A DNA stretch of 64,000 bases from Atherix ibis (Eukaryota > Arthropoda > Insecta > Diptera > Athericidae): assembly GCA_958298945.1 (NCBI GenBank), contig OY282609.1, positions 28,307,212-28,371,211 of the forward strand, written 5' to 3'. The notes beneath the pieces were generated by a model. That model was not told the origin of the DNA, did no database searches, and worked only from the letters and a program-made list of their open reading frames with translations. The position numbers and the translations under genes were made by a program. Shown piece by piece: positions 47,961 to 59,848 of the stretch (position 1 is the first letter of the stretch; each line of letters starts with the position of its first letter).

Positions 47961-48867
47961 AACAGTTTTTTTAAATGATTATTAATGAAGCTTTTTTGTT
48001 TCGAATAAAAACAAATAATTAACGATGAACAATAAGCAAGGAACCATTTAGATTCCTGTATTTCACTGTTACGGAAATAAATTCGGGGGTATCATTTTTT
48101 ATAACCTGGCTGGACCTTGAAATGGTGACCTATAAGATTATTTTCTTAATAACTTTATTTTGTATTTATTGAAGTTATTCCCTTCGAAGTAGTTTCTTTG
48201 AGGTAGTATTTGTTCGGTGGAAGTGTTGTTTCCAGCTCTAGACTTATTAAAATGTTAGTGACCAAAATAAAAAAAAAAACTTCCACGGATGTAGTTGCTT
48301 CGAGAACAAAAAAAGTCAGACGAACCAAGACAAGATAAATAGTGGGATGGCGAACTACAGGAACTTATTTTTACCGACAATAACTCGTTGATGGAGATGG
48401 ACGTGTATCAAGATTTTTTTTTAATAGTGGAGCATCTAATTTGACGTGTAAAAACAAAACTCTTTTTCTGAGCCTTTCAAGGATTTTCTTGTAAAAAACT
48501 TGGATGACAGTTTGTCCTGACGGTACATATTTTTGAGAACAATCACCCTATTGTCAAAAAAAATGATGATTTCGATGTCAAAAGCCTCCGTGAATAAGGT
48601 TCATTGTGCTCTAAATAAGAACTGCTCCCCATAGGCTTGTTGAAACTTTTAAGTTTATCTCGAAGATTCAGCAAGCTTAAAATCAATATTTGGTGACTCT
48701 GTATTGCGTTGTTCCATTTCTCGTAATATACAACAGAATCACAACTTCTCTTATGGCTCTCTACAGAGTTGCGAAGTTACCGGACGAGAATAAAATTTAT
48801 ATTGCACATTTAAAAGTTTTAAAACGGAAAAATGTTTTTTTTAGTACTAAAAAGCATTGAGCTTATA
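47961..48867. other. Intergenic DNA, no gene
   Basis: No transposon ends or coding blocks were identified. Confidence 0.4.
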
Positions 48868-49604
48868 TTGGGTTGTTCGGAAAGTAGTTTCGTTTTTTCC
48901 CAACAGAGGACTTAATTGTATTTTTTCACAACCAACGTCATACTTAAGCCGCATAATCATATGTATTTTGATAGCAAGGCTTGCTTGTGACAAAATTCCA
49001 ATGATTCTGCATAGTAGTTTTCGGTTGATACCCTTTTAAATATGGAAAGTGAAAAACAGCTTTTTCGGCATATTTTACTTTTTACAAGTAAGAAAAAAAT
49101 TATTCGGTGTGTATGGAGAAGATGTGTTAAGTTAGCGCCAGTGCCAAAACTGTTTTGCAAAATTTCTATCCGGCAATTTTGATCTCGAAGATGCACTACG
49201 TTTTAGAAGGCCAGTTGAAGTTGATGAAGACACAATAAAGGTATTAATTGATGCAAACCGGCGAATAACAACTCGTGAGATCGTTTGAAACGGCTAGGTT
49301 TTATCTCAAAGTTCGATATATGGGTTCCTCATCTTACGGAAAAAAATTTGTTCCGTCACATTGACGTTTGTGATTTGCTTCTCAAACGTCAAGAAAATTA
49401 TCCATTTTTGAAGCGTATCATCACTGGGGACGAGAAATGGGTTGTCTACAACAATGTTAAGCACAAAAGATCCTTGAGTAGAAAAGATGAACCGGCTGAA
49501 AGCACTTTGAAACCCAATATTCATCAAAAAAAAAGATTATGATTCACTTAAAGAAAAAATGCCAGAATAAAATATTTAAAAAAATTACTTTCCGGACAAA
49601 TTAC
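48868..49604 (+). mobile_element. Mellifera-type mariner, second C-terminally deleted copy
   Basis: The left end is ttgggttgttcggaaagtag after TA. The right end carries the inverse acttt(c)cggacaaatt. Frames encode LSGNFDLEDALRFRRPVEVD, ANRRITTREI, GFISKFDIWVPHLTEK and IITGDEKWVVYNNVKHKRSL. As in the copy at 28227, the catalytic C-terminal half is absent and the common 3' segment attcacttaaagaaaaa follows directly. A further internal loss removes most of the second helix-turn-helix (…REI to GLGFI). Confidence 0.87.
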
Positions 49605-49792
49605 TTTTAAATTTTTTAGTACTCAAATTTATTCGGGATCTGAAGTAGGATAGCTAAGATACTTGTACCGAGAAAGTATACTACGTGGAAAAGGATTTCA
49701 AATGAAGGCCTTAAAAATTAAACTCATTCAATTTGTTTTCCGGCTGTACTAGTTGTGAAGATTACTTTATCGCGGAGCGACCTTCTCTTTTC

Positions 49793-49855
49793 TAAAAAAA
49801 AACAATTGCCAGGTCTTGAAGGGACCTGGTTGGTATTTGTTTTTTTTTTAGAAAA
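49793..49855. repeat. Imperfect hairpin with A/T-run arms
   Basis: ttctaaaaaaaaacaa plus ttgccaggtc is followed, after ttgaaggg, by the near-inverse acctggttggtatttg plus a T run ending tagaa. Arms are about 26-31 bp. This could be a small fold-back element. Confidence 0.7.
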
Positions 49856-51779
49856 AAAAACTTAGTTAATTGGATCGAAAATATTACACCAAGAAGACTT
49901 GCATAGGTTTACTCAGGACTTATTATAGGAGACCGAAAAGTTTAACAAAATCCTTAACTCACACTAGGCTTGCTCGGCTGCAAAATAATTTAGTTTTTCT
50001 TATTGTTAACACTTGGTTCTATCGTCAAGTAATGGTAAGTGAAAGACAATTGCAAAAATATTTTTTAACTATATGCCTTTTTGCATGTACATAAATTTAT
50101 ACTAAAAATATGTAAATTTGTTCATTAATGAAGGTATACTGAAACTACAAGAAAAAAAATATTTCCGAATAAGGTAAAACTGTTAACAACTACTTTGGAA
50201 AGTTTAAAGAAAAAATAAATTTTCCTAATTACACAAATTAACATAATGGGAATTTCTATTATAATTATAAATAAATATTGAAAATATTGGGGGTACAACT
50301 AAAATTCCAGAAATCTGATAAATGGCCATAAATGATATGAAAATTGATTCCATAATAATCGTTCATTTTCTTTACGAATTGTGTGTGGAGAAGGTGACAT
50401 TTTTACGATTCTCATTAATTTTGAAATTTAAATCGGACATTTTCAAAAGTTATTTCTACCTATTGGTATTTTAGTATTGGAATATGTATAATTAATATAA
50501 GCAAACTGGTTGAAGGTAAACCAAAAGCGCCAGTTAAGATGTTAACCAAATATACTTTAAGTGAGGTTTTATTATCAGACTTGTGGTGTATGGTACCGTT
50601 TACACAGTCAAACAAAAAAAAACGATTGCAGTTTATGCAGTCAAAAAACCAGTCATAAAATTTGAAATAATTGCTCAATTAAATCGTGTAATAGTCAAGT
50701 TGTTAATTGAGAGCCAATCAATACGAGCAATTCTGTTTTGGATACGAGCAAAATTATTTCGGTCTTTGCACCTCATTTGCATTTGACGAGAGTGCAATTG
50801 CGACACTTTTCGACTTGGAGGAGTTATCAAAGCTGCCGCGTATCTTTTCGTTGGCCATCCTCCGATATCAGCTCACAGATTGGAGGTGCGTGTTAGAAGA
50901 ATTTGACTAGTCCGCAACACCAAAGATCCAACCAGTTAGCACACATATATTGCAATTATGGCAAAACGTGTGTGCTATTCGAAGATGTCTAATCATTGCT
51001 AATTGGGAGCTTGCGGTTATATCAAAAGTAAAAATTTACAAATTAACACCTCACCTCAAATAGTATTCCATTTAAATAGATACTAAACGAATCAATTCAA
51101 ATGTTCGGTATGAATTTAACTAGTTTTGTTGTATGTCTTTACGAGCAGCTCTAATAGTTGTTGAAAAATTTCAATAAAAATTAATAAACCTAATGTATTG
51201 GCTTGTTTTAAAAGTAATTTTTGAAATTTTTGTTAAACTATCACATGTTCACTCTTTACCATTTATGTCAAAATATTTTAATGTGGTAATATTTTTAAGA
51301 AATAATCTCCAATTACCATTTGATAGGTATTTGAATACATTAACAATTTGTAATTACATTATTTCAGATTTCTTTATTAAGATTCCTTACAAAAATAATT
51401 TCCAGTCACATTTCTGAAGACGTTTGATAAAATTCTTTGACTTTAAACGGTTTTTACAATAATGTCTTGTATTTAAATTAGATCCTAGTTAATATGGTGG
51501 CATAGCATAGGCAACGTTAGTAATTGGAAGAAGTTTACTTTTTATATTCACCATCGTCTTTTGGCTTTTACATATGAGTACTCTTTTCTTATAGTGATAG
51601 TCAAGTACAGATTAATTTACAGAAATAAATACAATTTACTTATTGCAATGATTAACCTGTTTTTTGTTTGTTTTATGAATAAATTAGGTCCGCTACAACG
51701 CATTAATTTTCTGTTGATTATTAGATCATTAAGGGTTACATCAGGATCTTTTTTTGAACGTGGTTAGGGGGAAAGCTTC
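49856..51779. other. Intergenic DNA, no gene assigned
   Basis: A less AT-rich patch at about 50700-51000 carries open frames on the plus strand (50707-50910) with no motif. I cannot assign it. Confidence 0.4.
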
Positions 51780-52671
51780 TTAACGCGCTGTAAAGATACC
51801 GATCTCTGTAGTGTGGGGAATTTTTACCCACTCCTCTATTCTTCAAATATGACTGCAAATCTTCATGAGGAGTAGACTGACATCAAGTCTATTTATCTAT
51901 GTAGGCTGCAGGCTGCCCTTTTCTTATTTTTTTCTTCCTGGCGGAGCCACTGTATTACTCAGGATGCGTATTCAGCTAGCGCACTCTCGCATGCCTGCGA
52001 TACTATCATTTCTGTCATGATGCGCTTCTGGGACAACTGTTCAACTGTTATTTTCTGCACTTCCTTCCTTTCCCGGTAAAGGATGAACGGTAGAAGAAGA
52101 CATGTCGCGACAACTTCCTTTTATCAAAAAGCTCCAGTGTCGCTACCATCTCGCCTCTGTCTTATTTCTTTCCTTATTGCTTATGGTAAGTCGATCATCT
52201 ACATATCTCTCCCGTCATCGATAATATATTCTGGCTCTTTCATCCGCTTAAAGCTTGATTGGCGGCATGCTAGTGACAACACAGACAGCGTCATATGAGA
52301 CAATAGGGAATGCTCTCGAAACTCGAAGTGCCCCACTACGGATATACCGACATCACCTGATGCTTGTACGCTTCGTCATTATAGCTTCTGTCCGGACAGG
52401 AGCTCTGTCTCGGCCCTCCATGATTAGGCTTGAACCTTGCTGATGCATTTACAAGCAGACTTGCCTCTTTAGCAGCGATTCTCAGATGTTCGCCAAAGCT
52501 CAACTTAGCGTCTATCTGAAGTCCTTGCGAGATAATATCGCAGTCACCGATGGTGAGAGTAATGGTCTCCTTTACTTTCCTGCTGGTCAATAGTACTACC
52601 TCAGTTTTTTGACCCACTGATGATACCCAGAGCCGGATAATGTGAACCATTTGTGGTTTGGGTGATCTCAT
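51780..52671 (-). mobile_element. R1-like LINE, C-terminal reverse transcriptase relic
   Basis: The minus strand reads KTEVVLLTSRKVKETITLTI then CDIISQGLQIDAKLSFGEHL and RIAAKEASLLVNASARFKPN followed by HGGPRQS. This matches the R1-clade RT end (KTEAVLxTxRK, IDAKLSFxEHL, MPNxGGPR). Further on, ALRVSRAFPIVSYDAVCVVT and, last, KITVEQLSQKRIMTEMIVSQ followed by ACESALAEYASSVIQWLRQEE fit the C-terminal tail of the same proteins. Stops and shifts are frequent. It is related in type to the piece at 10780-11340. Confidence 0.85.
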
Positions 52672-53164
52672 CTATGAATTTCTCGACAGCGATCTCCGCA
52701 ATATCATCTGCAAAACTAACCAAAGTTTATATCAGGAGGCTGTTCTCAGCCAATTGTAAAAGTGACGTGAGCATTTTTTTACTCATTCACTTTTAGTTGA
52801 CACCTTTTGAACTAGGCCTCTACGAAGTTGATACGATTTTGTAAAATAGTCGGCATTCATGCACGTATGTTCCGATTATGATACTATTGTGACATGGAAT
52901 ATTATTGGGTACAACCGTTATAAAGGATTGTATCTAGGATGCTACTCTGGGGGCCACATGCAGTGATAGAATTAATGTCAAAATACTGAATATTTCCAGC
53001 TACCTAAAAATATCGGTCGGAGCATTATCATTTTGGAATGTAGCTCGCTTCCGCTTTCAAAGCTATTTAAGGTGTCATACGCAGTAGAAATACCCCCGAT
53101 TTAGGTGATGGTAACGCATGTAAATGAAGGTCAAAAATGAGTAAACCTATGAAAATTGTTTGTT
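52672..53164. other. Possible 5' continuation of the R1-like relic
   Basis: The composition resembles the LINE relic and part may be its upstream RT sequence, but I find no clear motif. Confidence 0.35.
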
Positions 53165-53395
53165 TATTTGCTTTTATTTGAAGTGATATCCGTACAGAAA
53201 TGTATATTCTAAGCGCCACGGCTCTAAAGTCCATTTGGCGACAAAGGATAACGACAAGATAAAAGCAATTAAATTAGAAATCGTAAGGAAAAGTGGTTCT
53301 TAGGAATTAGCGTAGGACCATGGCTCAATAGGATTCGAACCCATGACCTCTTGGATGGTAGTCCAGTATGCTAACGATTATGCTGCCGCGTCGAT
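53165..53395 (-). mobile_element. tRNA-derived SINE, copy 2
   Basis: On the minus strand the head carries the A-box-like tagcatactggac segment and B-box ggttcgaatcct. Shared sequence with copy 1 includes ctggactaccatccaag and gccatggtcctac. It ends in an A/C-rich tail aaataaaagcaaataaacaa. This copy retains a better tRNA-like B box than copy 1. Confidence 0.75.
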
Positions 53396-53584
53396 CATAT
53401 GAAAATTATTAAACAAATGTTGGATATTGTATGAAACGATAGATGGTTAATATTACGTACAAAAAGTCAATACTATAGAATCTTTAGTAGATCCATTTTA
53501 GGTATTTTAATCAAACTTGTTTGTAATTTGGATGCCACATTTGCTTATTGTTTGAATAATTCACCTACGTTGAGTACTGACAAT

Positions 53585-53710
53585 GAAAAAATTCAGCAAG
53601 CTGGCGTGCGAACTTCTAGAACATCCACCGTATTTTTCAGATTTAGCCCCTCTCTGACCACAATTTCTTCTTAGACCTCAAATATTTAAACGAGATTCTT
53701 TGCTTTATAA
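53585..53710 (+). mobile_element. Mariner transposase C-terminal scrap
   Basis: The frame reads LACELLEHPPYFSDLAP, close to the mariner LGWELLEHPPYSPDLAPSD block around the third catalytic aspartate. After a small indel it continues HNFFLDLKYLNEI. No terminal repeats are seen. It appears to be a subfamily different from the irritans-type and Mos1-type copies. Confidence 0.6.
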
Positions 53711-56700
53711 AAAGAAAAATTATTTTTGTCATTATTTTCACATTTTGTACGATCCTCGAACATAATAAATTATTTTCTTTAATAATTTTTAATAAATTAA
53801 TTTTTAAAAAATTTACATATATTATTTTTTTTTATAAATTTCATAAATAAATATTATTGATTTCCGTATAATAACCATGATGTCCTATTTATATGCACTC
53901 GATTGTATATATACAGTATACCTTTTTGGGGAAATACCATTTTCTATAATTTTATATAGGGGGGGGGGGTACATCCCCTAATATGCCTAAAAATATTTCT
54001 AACAATCTAATTTCTTTTCTTACATCAACAAATATTTTTTTAAATAAATTCATATAAAGTTGCGACTCGTTTCAAAAGTTATAAAACAATTTCGATTGCA
54101 ATTTTTGCCCCTCATTAGATACCTCCACTACGAACCAGTACTCATTGCCACTACTTATTGAGTGGATTGAATGGACGAAATCGACTGTTAGAAAAATTTG
54201 TTCCGTTTTCGAAATAGCGATTCGATTTGATCTGATATGTTCCGCTTATAATAATTAATGGTTACGATATTATCTCAGACTAAAGTCACTTAACAATAGT
54301 ACTTACACCATCAAGTCATACCTGATTACGTGATCTCTCCGAACGATACAGAAGCAATGTTGTAATATTGGCAAAGAAGAAATGTAAAAATTCAGTAAGT
54401 AAACATAGATGCTCATGCTTTAGTCATTAATCACTTGAATCCAATTGAGTTGTCTTGTCTTGTAACTTTTTATTTGGCAAATAAAATTTTATTCGGTTTA
54501 GTTAAGATTAAAAAGTAACAAAAAAAACATCACAGAAGTAATCGGACCATGTCTATGCTGTACAGAAGTAAGAACCCGAAAGTTAGGTGGATTGTTACGA
54601 ACATTAACCTCACGAACCAACTTGATTCTTGTCCGTTTTTTTAACCTTCTATTTAATGATTCGAAAAGTTCTATGTTATAACTTCTACCTGTAAATCGTA
54701 TTGGGAAGACAATGAGTCTAGTTGTGAATAAGCAAATATAAGATATCATATAAGGTGGTTACTAGAAAAGCCACCAAACTTCGCAGTAAGAGTATTTCTG
54801 CAAATAGAAAAAGGTAGCGCCATAGTTCGACAGCATAAATATCAATTATCTATAGTAAAATACTTCAATGGCTCTTTGCGAACAATTAACATAGCTTATG
54901 GCGGCGCCAAATGGTTGCCATACCCCAAAGAAATTGTCATTAAAAGAGATTAAAAGATATTTTTTTCTAGAACAAATTTCAATATGATAGTGTATCTAAA
55001 AATGAAATATTATTGTAAATTTTTATACCATATTGATTATTGAATTTATTTTTTAAAAAAAAAGAACATATTTCATTAAAAGATTTATCTAAGAAATGAC
55101 ACTGAAAAGGTGCGGTACGCATTTTGATTTCTTTACTCATCTTAACGCTGTATTCGTTTATAAATCGACCGCTGTATTCGTATTAGTATTGGTATATTCC
55201 GTAAGACCCTTGTAGGCACAAAGATACGCTGTTGTCAAAAGTAATTTTGATCTGGTTTGTTATTCAGACAATTTCCAAATAACTTTCTATTATGTTCATG
55301 GATCATGGATCAGTTTTATGGTTTGCTTAAATTCTAAAAGAGAAAAGATACTGTTTACTAAAGAATTTCCATTTGTTTGCCATTAAAATTTTCTTAACTT
55401 AACCATCTTAAAAATTATGAAACTTTCTCTGGACCCTTTGGACATAATGACTGATTTTTTTCTCGATCTTACTATAATTGTGTTGGTATATTACTTGAAT
55501 GGTCAAGACAGTGGGAGAATTAACCTGTGTAGACCATCGAATATTATGTTGACTTAACCAATTTCCATATTGCTTTAAGGTCTGTAGTGGATGGATTGTC
55601 TGCACTGCGGCCACCAATGTCAAATGATTTGTACAGCACTGCGGCCACCAATGTCAAATGATGGTCGAAAGTATGTCTTTATGGTCTATCGATTATCGTT
55701 CATCCAGAATTCTCGTTTAACACCTGTGAACAAAACTGCTCGAGGATAGGATGCCGACACGCGTGTATCGTAGGTCCGGCACAATCGAACACGATGGGTG
55801 GTTAGCATTTAGAGGCTAGAGATGGTCGATATTTCATCAGAAGACTCTCTATCCCTTTAGGCTGTTATATAAGGTATGGATCAGATAATGATACTAGTGC
55901 CATCGAGTGGGAAGAGCTGTATAAATGGACATGGAGGTTGAACGAAAAGAGCAATATTGAAAATTGTTTTTGATTTACAATAATAATCCACGCTCTTCAA
56001 AGAACAGATATTGAATTATCAATAATATTACATGATGACATAAAAACATTCGGATTCCCCAACCTGTTCGGAACAACAGAGCGCCATTATGCACAGAATA
56101 TTTTCACCATTTCCACCTTCAAAGATTGGGAGTTTCTGGTTCTTCGTTTAATGATAGTTTCTTGAATTGCTAACCAATTTTTCTTTATTAAATTCTCTAT
56201 ATTCCAAAAGGTATTTTTTGATATTTATTCAGAAAATTTTCTCAATCTTTAGTGATATTCAAATTCTATTGTTTGTTTTTGAATAGTTAAGATCGAGACA
56301 ATCTACTAGAAAAACCGATCTCTACGATTCTTACAATAAATTCATTTGGGGAAGAAACGATTAGTGATTAAATTAAGAAGTCGTGTACCATTGATTATTG
56401 TTTGGCTGCTATGCAAAATTTAACGATCGCATCTTTAGATTCCAAGGAGGATCGTTTTTGTTCTCTATCAGCACTACTAGGATTAGTATTAGATTCTCGT
56501 ATATTTTCATGTTTTGTCCATGGAATTATTACAGATTCAAGTTCACAATCATACGTTATTATTGGGTTATTGACTTCTTAGATTCATTCGAAATCATGAC
56601 TTGCGAACACTATATTCTCATTTGCATGTAATTTGCTATGAACTTTGACTCCAATTTCTGCACCGTCGTGTCCAAAGATAAACCCCTTACATACTCTGGA

Positions 56701-59587
56701 AATCTGGAGATAAGTCCTTGAACTCTATTTATTGTATGTAATTTCGTATATTTTGTTTTAGGCTATTTCTAGGTTAGTTCGTGCTTATACAATTATTTGA
56801 AAAATTAAAAGTACTCGTATTAAAAGTGGGATTTGTTGTAAAATAATCCAAAAAAATAATAATGTTGGTATCTATTCACTCTTCTTATATAAATTCAGCC
56901 ACTACGGGTTTTCGGTTTTGGATTTTCTCATCTGAAATATATGATTTTTTTCTTCTTAAAATTCACAGAAAATGTTGTAAGCCATCTAAAAAATTGTATA
57001 TAAAAATTTCAAAAAAGCTTATTTATTGTAGCCAAATTTTAGCTAGAAAAAAAATATTTTCACAGTATTACAAAATATTTTCAATTTATTAGAAAAACTA
57101 TCTCAAAGCGTCATAAATTCAAGTTATTAGCTTAAATGATGATGTGCTCGTTCCGTGAAAATACCTTTTAACTATTTATCATTATACGTAATATTCATCG
57201 TACCATGCACATAATGCCAATCTTCGAATATTACTTTTAATGATGGCTAATGGAATCAAATTGCCAACTCATAATTGAGTCATAGTTGTAATAATACTGA
57301 TTACATGCAGAAATAAATATGGAAACTTCATTCAATTATAATATAAGTACATTGTTGAATTTTTGTTTAGAGATGGATTTGGTATGGAATATTGTTAAAA
57401 AAACGCGGAGATTAAGCGTTCTCATTTTGAAATCAGTTTATCCTTTTTAAACTTGGAATATATGAGACGAAATACATGAAATTTTCATTGTGCTATCGTA
57501 AAAAAGTTTTTTTTTGCTTAAATAATGCCCCGAAAACTAAAAGAAATTTAATGTGCTCCATGTAATTTTAGAGCTACTTACTCAGTTTTTTTTTAAAATG
57601 CTCAAAAATATTTATTATGGAATAATTAATTAAATGTTGCTTTAAAGTCTTTATTTTGATTTGATTAGTTATGAAAATATAAAAACTAGACTGATTGTCT
57701 GCTGAAAACCTGAATCAATTCTGTTTGGATAATCCAGCAATTCCAATTTAGATAATATCATATAGAATCGTTAGGAAAGATTTAAAAACTCAGAACCCAT
57801 AAGAGGTAATAATTTGGAAACCAAAAACTTGAATCGCTCAAATAACAATGAAACTCGCGTATGGACTTACAGATTGTAATTGTGAGCCAATTTTATGCAG
57901 TCGATTTTATGCTCTTTTCTGAGATTAATTTCTAAGAAAAAAAAAATTCCGATGTGTCATTATTGAAGTGCAAATTTTTTGTTTTTCTCAATAAAAAAAA
58001 TTATTTGCTCTCATTTTTTCTACCAAATACTCAAAATGAATATTTTTTCTAGTGAAAATTTGTAGATTTTTAAAGTTTTAAAAAACTGCAAATTTTTTCC
58101 CCGCAAAATTAACAAAATTTTTTGGCGGCAAAAATTTTGAAGGATTGTTTTACCGCATATTTCGATGCTGATTTTCTTTAAATATGAAATATAAATTTTT
58201 ATTCGATAATTCTAGATTTATATTAAAAAAATCTGTCTCTTTTTGATTGAAAAAATATTCTTTTCTTTAGTCTAAGAATAACAGCCATAACTGGAAGAGA
58301 TCAAACAAAAATGAAAATTATACGATAGCTCCTTAAGAAGATAAACTTACAATTTGTTCTCAGTAGTCGGTTAAACGGAAATAAATAACTTATTAAAATA
58401 AATAATGATTAATTATTTTACATAGCCAGTATGAAGATTGGACGACCTACTCTAATATGAGAGATAAATTAATTAATAAGGAAAACAAGATAGGATGAAG
58501 TTTAAATACTTACCGTTCGTTGAATTCATCATCAGTTATCGATTAATTGATTACATCCCAAAGCCTTGACGTAATCGAAGTCATTAATTCTGCTCTACCT
58601 TTGTACTTATACGAGAATCGTTTTCAATCTCTAGAAGGATAGCCACCATTCTGGGTTAAACTGTGGTAAAGAATATCATCTACATCTGACCAACTATACA
58701 CTGATTTATGCAAAATAAATTTATTATACTTCCACTATTGGAGGCCACCAACACGACCGTGAGAACCTTTAAGGATGCACAACTGATGTCTACCGGCGAC
58801 AGGTGTATTTTTGCAAAATTTATTAAACCAATTGCATGATGGGTGATTATGTTAAAAATATACTACTCATGGAGAGTTTTATTTATTACTATTAATTTCC
58901 ATATACAAATCGATTTGTTACAAACAATATATTTATGCTTCAACAACTTAAAGAGCAGAAGAGGAAAAATGACTTAACTAACTTGTAACATTTTATTTTT
59001 AGTTATTGGACATAATTTTTTGCATGCAATTTTATAGTTTTTGATTGATTTTGATTAAAGCACTAGTACTTGTAGAGGCAATGAGGTTTTTTCTAGAAAT
59101 TGATTTGTATCTTAATCAAAATTTTCTATGCAAAAGTCCTCTTATAAGATTTTCAATATTTTTTGAGAACAGGTCTGTTACTGTCTATCAATCTGATTTT
59201 AGACATGCACTAAACGAACGAAAGAAGACATTCTGATTGTCGTGTGCCTTTGTCTTTAGTCGAGTCTGAATTTATTTCGATCTCTAGTTTATAGTGTATG
59301 CAATTGCATTGAATTTCCTTTTAACACACTTAAACATCTGTTACAACCTTTATGATTACAACAATACCTATGTACGTGCAATAAACTCTGGATTCAGATC
59401 GTTGAATGCAACACAATTTTCGCAGCCTGTCGCCAGAAATTAATTGTAAAATTTTAATTGATTCCTTCCAGATTTGGCATACGATTGGCGTGACGTCCGT
59501 TCATGCTTTAATTATTTCGAGCATAGGGCAGAGAGTCATCAGGTACCGTCGGTTGTCTATTGTGAAGAAGATGAAATGCGCATGATA
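53711..59587. other. Intergenic AT-rich DNA, no gene assigned
   Basis: A ten-base G run lies near 53962. Moderately GC-rich patches occur at 55400-55960. Open frames such as 54498-54749 (minus), 55408-55623 (minus) and 56398-56631 (plus) have no motifs that I recognise. A 27-bp repeat pair lies at 55602-55662. Confidence 0.4.
55602..55662. repeat. Tandem duplication, 34-bp period
   Basis: Identical 27-bp copies beginning gcactgcggccaccaatgtc start at 55602 and 55636. Confidence 0.95.
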
Positions 59588-59848
59588 CGAGATCTGTTCA
59601 AAAAGTATCGCGAATTTTGAATTTCTTCGGGTTAAGTATATTCGATTTTCGATTTTTTGTGGCGTTATGTTGGTACTCATGTTTCTCATTTATGCCGACA
59701 AGTTCGGCTATTTTGAATGCTCAGTTAATTTTTGCTGTGCTTGCACGTGTTTTGGCCAACATAATGGCACAAAAAAATCGAAAATCGAATATATGTGTGC
59801 GTAACCCGCGTAAATTCAAAATTCGCGATACTTTTTGTACAAACCTCG
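59588..59848. mobile_element. Fold-back mini-element derived from the irritans-type mariner (261 bp)
   Basis: Both ends derive from the same (5') end of the irritans-type mariner. The left side reads cgagatctgttcaaaaagta, then gaatttcttcgggttaagta and tattcgattttcgatttttt. The right side is the inverted form of the same sequence, ending attcgcgatactttttgtac aaacctcg. The arms are about 75-80 bp. The centre keeps part of the element's 5' untranslated region (tgccgacaagttcggc). No transposase sequence remains. TA precedes the left end; the right flank is no longer TA. Confidence 0.85.

Noticed and set aside
53950..53975. G-rich run as a possible quadruplex or regulatory site
   Set aside because: A single run of about ten G cannot by itself form an intramolecular quadruplex with defined loops, and it may be a sequencing-prone homopolymer.
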